Origin: Gemmatimonadota bacterium
GTDB taxonomy: Bacteria > Gemmatimonadota > Gemmatimonadetes > Longimicrobiales > Longimicrobiaceae
Reading direction: 5' to 3'
Assembly (NCBI GenBank): GCA_028287185.1
Contig: JAQBQD010000147.1
Location: forward strand, 1-55,875
DNA length: 55,875 bases
Part shown: piece by piece, positions 50,397 to 55,875 of the stretch
Layout: each line of letters begins with the position of its first letter
Position numbering within the stretch: position 1 is the stretch's first letter
Position numbers and translations under genes: made by a program
Notes under the pieces: generated by a model
Told to the model about the DNA's origin: nothing
Database searches by the model: none
Seen by the model: the letters and a program-made list of their open reading frames with translations, nothing else

Positions 50397-51068
50397 TCAG
50401 GCGTCGTAGGTGACGGTGTCCTGCACCGTGCCGTCCTTGCGCAGGATCACAAGCTGGCTGGGCTTGTGGCCGCCGGCAAGGGTGCGCGCGGCCTCCACGG
50501 CCTCGTCCTTGTTGGGGTGCCGGCTCTCGGCGCGCTCGCTGCCCGCCTTCACCACCGCCCACCCCTCCTCGCGGGCCTCGACCGTGTATACCGCGCGGGC
50601 CGGCGACTCCACCACCTCGGCGTCCACCAGGCGGATCAGCGTCTCCACGCGGCTGGTGAGCGCCTCCACCCTGCCCGAAAGGCCGCGGATCTCCTCGCGG
50701 GTGGGCACGCCCAGCTTGCGGAGGGCGTCCACCAGCGGCTCGTACACGTTCGTCTCCACCTTCGCGGCCACCTCGGAGCGGCGGGCCTCCAGGTCGTCCT
50801 TGATCTCGTCGATCTTGACCATGCCGGCCTTCTCCACGCCCTCGCCGCGCTCCACCAGCTTCTCGCCCTGCTTCACCAGCGAGCCGAAGAGCGAAGCGCC
50901 CTCCTGCTCCACCGTGGCCAGCGCGCCCAGGCCGGCGAGCCACACGTCGCGGCCACGGGCGGACACGTCCTTCGCGAGCTCCCGGGGCAGCGACACGACC
51001 TTGCCGGCCACGTTGCGGGGCAGGTCGCCCAGGCGGAAGATGCTCTCGTTCTTGGTCTTGGTGGTCAT
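50397..51068 (-). CDS. Phasin-like granule protein fused to a DUF2188 domain
   Basis: A 223-residue protein. Residues 30-135 resemble polyhydroxyalkanoate granule-associated phasins: DVWLAGLGALATVEQEGASLF, VERGEGVEKAG and a long amphipathic helix with RKLGVPTREEIRGLSGRVEAL. The C-terminal 60 residues match DUF2188: WAVVKAGSERAESRHPNKDEAV, then GGHKPSQLVILRKDGTVQD. The two parts are usually separate proteins. It is transcribed with, and 61 bases after, the PhaR-like gene. A role coating storage granules is inferred from similarity. No PHA synthase is in the window. Confidence 0.82.
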   Translation of the reverse strand: MTTKTKNESIFRLGDLPRNVAGKVVSLPRELAKDVSARGRDVWLAGLGALATVEQEGASLFGSLVKQGEKLVERGEGVEKAGMVKIDEIKDDLEARRSEVAAKVETNVYEPLVDALRKLGVPTREEIRGLSGRVEALTSRVETLIRLVDAEVVESPARAVYTVEAREEGWAVVKAGSERAESRHPNKDEAVEAARTLAGGHKPSQLVILRKDGTVQDTVTYDA

Positions 51069-51129
51069 GGTGTCTCCCCGTCGGTGATGTATGTGTGTGA
51101 GGTCCTGCCGAGCCTTCGTCCGCGCGGGA

Positions 51130-51594
51130 TCACCCGGCCGCCGCGCCGCCGTCCTTCTCCGTCCCCCGCTCCTTCTCCTGCTCGTCCAGGATCCTGGCCA
51201 GCGTCGATTCCAGGTTAGCCAGCTGCTCGCGGAGCTGCTTCAGCTCGCTGGTCTGCGGCCCCTGCAGCACCCGCGTCAGGCGCCCCAGCGAGCCCTGCAC
51301 CAGCTCGTCCACCCCGTGCTTCACCTGGGCCACGCGGCTGTCGATGACCTTGCCGCCGCGGCGCAGCAGCTCGTGCAGCAGCTCGGTGGGCAGCACGCCC
51401 CGGCCGCGCTTGCCTTCCTCCAGCACGATCTGGGTGAGCGTCTGGGCGGTGATGTCCTCGCCGGTGACGTTGTCCACCACCTGCACCGTCTCGCCCGCCC
51501 GGATCATCCCCGCGACGTCGTCCAGCGACACGTACGCGCTGCCCTGGACGTCGTAGAGCTTCCGGTTGCCGTACCGCTTGATGACTCGGGGCAT
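51130..51594 (-). CDS. phaR: Polyhydroxyalkanoate synthesis regulator (PhaR-like)
   Basis: A 154-residue DNA-binding regulator. The N-terminal PHA accumulation regulator domain is clear: VIKRYGNRKLYDVQGSAYVSL, DDVAGMIRAGETVQVVD and TGEDITAQTLTQIVLEE. A helical C-terminal half (VIDSRVAQVKHGVDELVQGS, then SELKQLREQLANLESTLARI) should form a coiled coil. PhaR represses phasin genes and binds PHA polymer in other bacteria, and here a phasin-like gene follows directly, which fits. It is divergent from metK across a 490-base region. Confidence 0.88.
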   Translation of the reverse strand: MPRVIKRYGNRKLYDVQGSAYVSLDDVAGMIRAGETVQVVDNVTGEDITAQTLTQIVLEEGKRGRGVLPTELLHELLRRGGKVIDSRVAQVKHGVDELVQGSLGRLTRVLQGPQTSELKQLREQLANLESTLARILDEQEKERGTEKDGGAAAG

Positions 51595-51874
51595 TCGCCT
51601 CTTTCCTCGTGAGCGTCGTTGCTGGAGGGATGATAACGCGCTGCGTCATAGCCGTCAAGGGGATCGTGACGCGGTGCGTTGTAGCGTCCGCCGCTCGCTT
51701 CGATCCCCCTCCGCCTCCGCCTCTTCGCCGACCGCCCCCACGGGCGGACCGGGCGACGCGGGGCGGCGGCCCGTTGCGCGAAACGCCACCCCTGCCTATC
51801 TTTGCGCCGTGCCTTCGTGCACCGCGGCGATTTCTACGGATTGCTCCGCGTTACAAATGTGCTAAACCGCTCGG

Positions 51875-51914
51875 GGGGTCCCCCGCGGTTCATATGCCGC
51901 GCGGGACCCCTTTT
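51875..51914 (+). terminator. Upstream hairpin with T run in the metK leader region
   Basis: GGGGTCCC (51875-51882) pairs with GGGACCCC (51903-51910). A C-C mismatch follows, then CGCGG (51884-51888) pairs with CCGCG (51897-51901) around an eight-base loop. TTTT follows at 51911-51914. No open plus-strand gene lies before it, so it may end a short leader RNA. The 51595-51874 stretch before it contains the divergent promoters but no gene. Confidence 0.65.
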
Positions 51915-51948
51915 GACATTCCAGTGATCCGGCCCGCGCACCGCGGGT

Positions 51949-52016
51949 GGGGCGAGCGGTTTGAACGACAGCTTGGCGGGCTCGCCCCCGTGAACGGAAT
52001 CCGCCTAAAGCGTCGT
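51949..52016 (+). promoter_or_regulatory. SAM-II-like riboswitch upstream of metK
   Basis: The RNA can form a 9-bp P1 stem (GGGGCGAGC at 51949-51957 with GCTCGCCCC at 51980-51988). Its 22-base loop pairs with the 3' tail in two places: GGCGG (51975-51979) with CCGCC (52001-52005), and ACGAC (51965-51969) with GTCGT (52012-52016). The loop has TTTGAACGAC and GCTTGG, and the tail has CCTAAAGC, matching the H-type pseudoknot and the CTAAA element of SAM-II. Its place before S-adenosylmethionine synthetase supports SAM feedback. The exact class is not certain. Confidence 0.7.
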
Positions 52017-52017
52017 G

Positions 52018-52050
52018 GAGGGCCCTCCGCGCACCCGTCGGAGGGCCCTC
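52018..52050 (+). terminator. Hairpin directly after the riboswitch-like element
   Basis: GAGGGCCCTCC (52018-52028) pairs perfectly with GGAGGGCCCTC (52040-52050) over an 11-base loop, starting one base after the pseudoknot. It could be the expression platform that stops metK transcription when SAM is bound. There is only TTCGG after it, not a T run, so Rho-independent function is uncertain. Confidence 0.55.
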
Positions 52051-52086
52051 TTCGGCTCAGCGACCATCCTATCCCTGAGGCAGAAC

Positions 52087-53241
52087 ATGAGCACCGTGCC
52101 GAGCCCGAGCCCCACCCCCACGAACGCCCCGGCCGCCGTGACCTGGACCTTCACCTCCGAGTCGGTGTCCGAAGGCCACCCGGACAAGGTGTGCGACAGC
52201 ATCGCCGACGCGATCCTGGACGCCTACCTGCTGCAGGACCCGGCCAGCCGCGTGGCGTGCGAGGTGCTCTGCAAGGGGAACAACGTGGTGCTGGCCGGCG
52301 AGATCACCTCGTCCGCCACGGTGGACCACGCGCAGGTGGTGCGCGACACGGTGCGCGCCATCGGCTACGTGGACGCCGACCAGGTGTTCCGCGCCGACAA
52401 CCTGAACATCGTGTCGTTCCTGTCGTCGCAGGCGGCCGAGATCGCGCAGGGCGTGGACGCCCACACCAGCCTTTCGGGCGAGCAGGGCGCGGGCGACCAG
52501 GGCATCATGTTCGGCTACGCGACGGACGAGACGCCCGAGCTGATGCCGCTGCCCATCCTGCTGGCGCACCGCCTGGCCCAGGTGCTGGCCGAGCAGCGCC
52601 GCGCCGGCGCCGCCCCGTGGCTGCGCCCCGACGCCAAGACGCAGGTGTCCGTGCGGTACAGCGACGGCGTGCCCGTGGCCGTCACCGACGTGCTGGTCTC
52701 CACGCAGCACTCCGCCGACGTGGACCGCGACACCATCCGCCACTTCATCGCCCTCGACGTGGTGCCCCAGGCGCTGGGCGGCTGGTACCACGACGACATC
52801 CGCCTGCTGGTGAACCCCACCGGCACCTTCGTGCAGGGCGGCCCCTCGGCCGACGCGGGCGTCACGGGCCGCAAGATCATCGTGGACACCTACGGCGGCG
52901 CGGGCCGGCACGGCGGCGGCGCGTTCAGCGGCAAGGATCCCAGCAAGGTGGACCGCAGCGGCGCCTACTTCTGCCGCTTCGTGGCCCGCCAGGTGGTGAA
53001 GGCCGGCCTGGCGAAGCGCGCCGAGGTGCAGGTGGCGTACGCCATCGGCGTGGCGCAGCCCGTGTCGGTGAAGGTGGACACCTTCGGCACCGGCGACGAG
53101 CACGCGGCGGCGGAGTTCGTGCGCGGCTTCGACTTCCGCCCGCGCGCCATCATCGAGCAGCTCGACCTGCTGCGCCCGCTGTACCGCAGCACCACCAACT
53201 ACGGCCACTTCGGCAAGCCCGGCCTGCCCTGGGAGGCGTAG
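52087..53241 (+). CDS. metK: S-adenosylmethionine synthetase
   Basis: This enzyme makes SAM from methionine and ATP in the cytosol. The 384-residue product shows FTSESVSEGHPDKVCD at the N-terminus, GEITSSA, the methionine-loop region SGEQGAGDQGIMFGYA, and the ATP-binding DAGVTGRKIIVDTYGG and GGGAFSGKDPSKVDRS blocks, with the closing TNYGHFGKPGLPWE. The length is normal. ATG 52087 has CTGAGG upstream. It is preceded by a SAM-II-like riboswitch and a hairpin, and followed by a perfect terminator. Confidence 0.98.
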   Translation: MSTVPSPSPTPTNAPAAVTWTFTSESVSEGHPDKVCDSIADAILDAYLLQDPASRVACEVLCKGNNVVLAGEITSSATVDHAQVVRDTVRAIGYVDADQVFRADNLNIVSFLSSQAAEIAQGVDAHTSLSGEQGAGDQGIMFGYATDETPELMPLPILLAHRLAQVLAEQRRAGAAPWLRPDAKTQVSVRYSDGVPVAVTDVLVSTQHSADVDRDTIRHFIALDVVPQALGGWYHDDIRLLVNPTGTFVQGGPSADAGVTGRKIIVDTYGGAGRHGGGAFSGKDPSKVDRSGAYFCRFVARQVVKAGLAKRAEVQVAYAIGVAQPVSVKVDTFGTGDEHAAAEFVRGFDFRPRAIIEQLDLLRPLYRSTTNYGHFGKPGLPWEA

Positions 53242-53282
53242 CCCCGCCCCCGGCACGGCGCCCGATCGTTCCATCGCAGAAC

Positions 53283-53321
53283 AAGGCGGCGCCCGCGGAC
53301 TCGTTCCGCGGGCGCCGCCTT
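53283..53321. terminator. Bidirectional terminator between convergent genes
   Basis: AAGGCGGCGCCCGCGGA (53283-53299) pairs perfectly with TCCGCGGGCGCCGCCTT (53305-53321), a 17-bp stem over a five-base loop. It lies between metK and the minus-strand gene at 53373 and can serve both. Confidence 0.88.
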
Positions 53322-53372
53322 CGTTCCCTCCAATGCACCTGCTTCAACGGGCTCGCCGCCCGGCCATCTCCA

Positions 53373-53804
53373 TCACCCGCCCGCCGGTCCCTCGCCGATG
53401 CGGCGCGTCAGCTCGGCGTGCAGGAACGCCACGCCCGGGTCGGCGGCGCGGATGGCGGCGAAGCGGGCGGCCGTCTCGTCCTCCGCGTCCGCGGGCATCA
53501 CCAGGGCCGCGGCCTCGGAGACGAACGCCTTCGCGGCGCCGGGCTCCAGGGGCTCGCGCGTGGCCAGCGCCTCGTCGATGCGCACCAGCAGGCCGCTGAA
53601 CGGGCGAAGCCAGGCGAAGAACGGCTCGTGGATGAGCGCCTGCAGGAACTGCCCGCTGCTCTGCTCCCCCACGTCCGCCTCGAACGCGGCGCGCTCGGCG
53701 TCGATCAGCGCCTTGTGCAGCCGGAACAGGGCCAGGCGCACGGCCTTCAGGTGGTCGCGCTCGGGGGCGGGCGGGGGCGGGGGCCGGCGGACGGGCTGGG
53801 TCAT
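53373..53804 (-). CDS. Conserved-looking hypothetical helical protein
   Basis: A 143-residue protein with a Pro-rich N-terminus, then helices AVRLALFRLHKALIDAERAAFE, QFLQALIHEPFFAWLRPFSGLL and RIDEALATREP. The segments EPFFAWLRPFS and IDAERAAFE look like family-conserved core, but no named family was recognised. ATG 53804 is used. The gene lies 95 bases downstream of the last eCIS-tagged gene on the same strand, so it could be part of its operon. Confidence 0.65.
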   Translation of the reverse strand: MTQPVRRPPPPPAPERDHLKAVRLALFRLHKALIDAERAAFEADVGEQSSGQFLQALIHEPFFAWLRPFSGLLVRIDEALATREPLEPGAAKAFVSEAAALVMPADAEDETAARFAAIRAADPGVAFLHAELTRRIGEGPAGG

Positions 53805-53899
53805 GGGGCCGATGGGCACGGTTCGGGGTGAGCGCTGCGACGCAGGCGCGGCGGTGGGAAGAACCGCGCCACGGCGCGGGCCGGGCCCGCGGCCGGCGG

Positions 53900-55875
53900 T
53901 CAGTCCTCCAGCTCGGGATACGGAAGGATGTACCCCAGGACGCCCATGAGCACCCGGTCCACCAGCGACTGGCCGTCCTCCCTGGCCTCGGCGGCGGCGT
54001 CCTCCAGCAGCCGGGCCACCTCCACGCGCGTGGCTGCGGCGGCGATCCGGTTGCGGTACGCCGCCTTCATCCCGGTGCGCTCGTCCACCTGCCACGAGCC
54101 GAGCCCCTCGTCGATGCGGCGGTCCAGCTCGGCCAGCACGCCCTGCTTGAACGTCGCGTCGGCCGCGGCGCCCACGCGCACGGTGAGCGCGTTGCTGAAC
54201 TCGCCGGCGCGGCTCGTCCACGCGTGGTGGAACGACTGGTCGTCGCTCGCGCCGGGCTGGCTCTTCACGGGGCCGTACATCTGGAAGAACCAGCGCTCGC
54301 CCTCGGGCTGGAGGTCGCTGCGCAGGGTGACGCCCAGGCCCAGCAGCGCCTGCCGGGCCTGGTCGGCGTAGCCCAGGTAGGTCTCGGCCAGGTCGGGAAC
54401 CGTTTCCGCGGCGTGGGTGGCCTGGATCCAGTTCTGCAGCTCCTGCTGGATCTGCGCGCCCTGCTCGTGCACCGCGAACAGGAGGGCGGCCTGGCGCTCC
54501 AGCACGGTGCGGTCCTCGGCCTCGCGGTTGTAGTTCTCGAGCGTCACCGTGTCGGCGCCGTCGCGCGCCACCACGGCGGCGTAGTGCCACGACCAGCTTG
54601 AGGGCGCCGCGTCCTCCATCGCGCGCACGGCCGCGTCCACGGACTGCACGGTGGCCTGCATCCCGCGGGCGATCTCGGTCAGCAGGGCCTGGTATCCCTG
54701 GGCCTGCGAGGGCAGGTCCACGCGGCGGGCGTGGAACCCCTCGGGCGCGACCGAGAAGGTGGCGAACGCCTCGCCCACCTCGGGGGCGGCATAGGCGTTG
54801 ATGCCGAACCCCTGGTCGGCCGCGGGGTCGCGCGCCCCGTACGCGGCGAGGCCGGCGAGGTGGCGATGGCGTTCCACCACCCGGTCCAGCGCGGGCTGGT
54901 TCTCCTCCCACGCCAGCGCGAGTGCCTGCACCGCCTGCTCGCCGAGCTCCGCCGCGCCGTACCAGCCCTGCTCCACGCCCGGCGCCCACGCGCGCACGTG
55001 GATCACCATCTCGTCCCGCGCGGCCTGGGGCGTGGCGGTGTCCGCGTACAGCGCCAGCAGCTCGGGCGCGATGCGGTCCACCGAGGGGAACATCTGCGCC
55101 ACCTCCTGCGCCGCCTGCTGCGACCGCTGGGGCTGCGGAGGCTGGCGGATGGACTGCGCCAGCGCCTGCGCCGTCTGCTGGTGCGCGGTGACGCCCGAGG
55201 CAATGGCCATGTGGGCGTCGGTGCCGTTGGGCAGCGCGTGCCCGCCGCCCGTGCCCAGCAGCAGCGTCTGCGCCTTGCTCTCGTGGTTGAAGACCTCGGA
55301 GGCGGCCAGGTCGCACTTGGAGCTGGCGTTGGCGAACGCCTCGTCCGCGTCCTCGGCGATCCGGGGCACCACTTGGTCCAGCGTCACCGTGCCGTCGTCG
55401 GTGGGCACCGTGATCTTGTAGTCGGTGGCCGCGATGGTGCTGCGCGAGCCGATGTCGGCCAGGCGCCGGCGGCTGGCCGCGACCACGGCTTCGGTCGCGA
55501 AGAACACCTTCTGCTCGCGCCCGCCGTCGTCCTCGATGGCCATCTGCTCGCCGTCGGACACGCGCAGGCGGGGCAGGTCGCCCCAGTATCCCTTGTCCGG
55601 CGCCCGGGTGCTGTACTCCAGCACGCCGTTCGCGAAGGTGAGGTCGGCCTGCTGGCCCCGCGGGAAGGTGGCGTTGGTGCCGGTGAAGCGCTGGGTCTGG
55701 TACTCGTCGCCCGGCTGGTCCGGGTCCAGCACGTGGTAGCGCTGCACGGCGGCCGGCGGCGCGGCGCGCCCGGCGCGGAGAAGCCCGGCGACCGCGCGGT
55801 TGCCCACCGTGCGCTGGAGGTGCAGCACCTGGCCCGGCGTGAGGCTTCCCGGCGCGGCGCGGGCCGCCTGCACCA
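53900..55875 (-). CDS. Large eCIS-tag protein, N-terminus outside the window
   Basis: At least 657 residues are encoded, and the frame is still open at the window edge, so the start may lie beyond it. Counting from the GTG at 55873, the tag HLQRTVGNRAVAGLLR lies at 18-33, followed by VQRYHV. The body is helical and has a candidate Cys-His-Asn set: Cys187 in SSKCDLAASE, His430 in WHYAAVVARDG and Asn447 in LENYNR, the order found in papain-like folds. NAYAAPEVGEAFATFS lies between them. The function is unknown. Comparison with the similar tag at 46233 suggests a shared targeting signal. Confidence 0.75.
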   Translation of the reverse strand, partial: VQAARAAPGSLTPGQVLHLQRTVGNRAVAGLLRAGRAAPPAAVQRYHVLDPDQPGDEYQTQRFTGTNATFPRGQQADLTFANGVLEYSTRAPDKGYWGDLPRLRVSDGEQMAIEDDGGREQKVFFATEAVVAASRRRLADIGSRSTIAATDYKITVPTDDGTVTLDQVVPRIAEDADEAFANASSKCDLAASEVFNHESKAQTLLLGTGGGHALPNGTDAHMAIASGVTAHQQTAQALAQSIRQPPQPQRSQQAAQEVAQMFPSVDRIAPELLALYADTATPQAARDEMVIHVRAWAPGVEQGWYGAAELGEQAVQALALAWEENQPALDRVVERHRHLAGLAAYGARDPAADQGFGINAYAAPEVGEAFATFSVAPEGFHARRVDLPSQAQGYQALLTEIARGMQATVQSVDAAVRAMEDAAPSSWSWHYAAVVARDGADTVTLENYNREAEDRTVLERQAALLFAVHEQGAQIQQELQNWIQATHAAETVPDLAETYLGYADQARQALLGLGVTLRSDLQPEGERWFFQMYGPVKSQPGASDDQSFHHAWTSRAGEFSNALTVRVGAAADATFKQGVLAELDRRIDEGLGSWQVDERTGMKAAYRNRIAAAATRVEVARLLEDAAAEAREDGQSLVDRVLMGVLGYILPYPELED

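Noticed and set aside
51913..51918. TTGACA as a -35 box for metK
   Set aside because: It overlaps the T run of the upstream hairpin, and no -10-like sequence lies 16-18 bases downstream.

Overview
The window is very GC-rich and densely packed. Neighbouring genes often share stop and start bases (TGATG, ATGA, GTGA junctions), GTG and TTG starts are common, and lipoproteins and outer-membrane proteins point to a Gram-negative-type envelope. The gene content suggests a member of the Gemmatimonadota, probably a Longimicrobium-like soil bacterium: stand-alone pinensin-type precursor, DinB/DUF1569 paralogues, PadR regulators, proteins with an LQRxxGNRAV tag, and structured intergenic repeats. This placement is an inference from sequence style; no marker-gene tree was possible.

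Layout. 1-4193: tail of an unknown gene, a PilT-type pilus ATPase, a DUF456 membrane protein and a GAF/PAS histidine kinase. 4297-10195: a purA-hisC-hisB-hisH block, two structured repeats, then a DapF-fold gene coupled to hisF, closed by a strong hairpin. 10579-12730: two DinB-like genes and a PadR regulator with three CGATATATCG operators. 13513-17281: an Ig-repeat/DUF3494 lipoprotein, an OmpA protein and a NarL-type regulator. 17787-19838: tRNA-Arg, tRNA-Asp, an H-NOX heme protein and an RluA-family pseudouridine synthase. 19835-21460: an AT-richer insertion with a membrane-anchored CHAP-like protein beside a frameshifted ArsA remnant. 21616-28539: HMG-CoA reductase, acyl-CoA synthetase, UbiB-type kinase and acyltransferase. 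28724-30748: an AT-richer island with a DUF5131 three-Cys protein, its partner TcmP and a small membrane protein. 31125-39663: a pinensin-like precursor followed by many small single-gene units. 39806-43048: M23 peptidase and ethanolamine ammonia-lyase (eutBC). 43347-48164: a substrate-binding lipoprotein and small proteins, including one carrying an eCIS-type N-terminal tag. 48331-51594: thioesterase, patatin, phasin-like and PhaR-like genes on the minus strand. 51875-53241: metK with a SAM-II-like riboswitch. 53373-end: two minus-strand genes, the last being a second eCIS-tagged protein that runs off the window.

Working together. purA and the his genes link purine and histidine synthesis, because HisH/HisF releases AICAR, a purine precursor. 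The HisA position in this cluster is taken by a DapF-fold protein whose two catalytic cysteines are both serine. The lipid block links mevalonate synthesis, fatty-acid activation and acyl transfer. The phasin and PhaR pair implies polyhydroxyalkanoate granules, although no PHA synthase lies in the window. The most interesting leads are the Ser/Ser DapF-like protein, the DUF5131-TcmP island, the orphan lanthipeptide-like precursor, the two eCIS-tagged proteins, the SAM-II-like leader of metK, and a dispersed repeat family with compensatory base changes.
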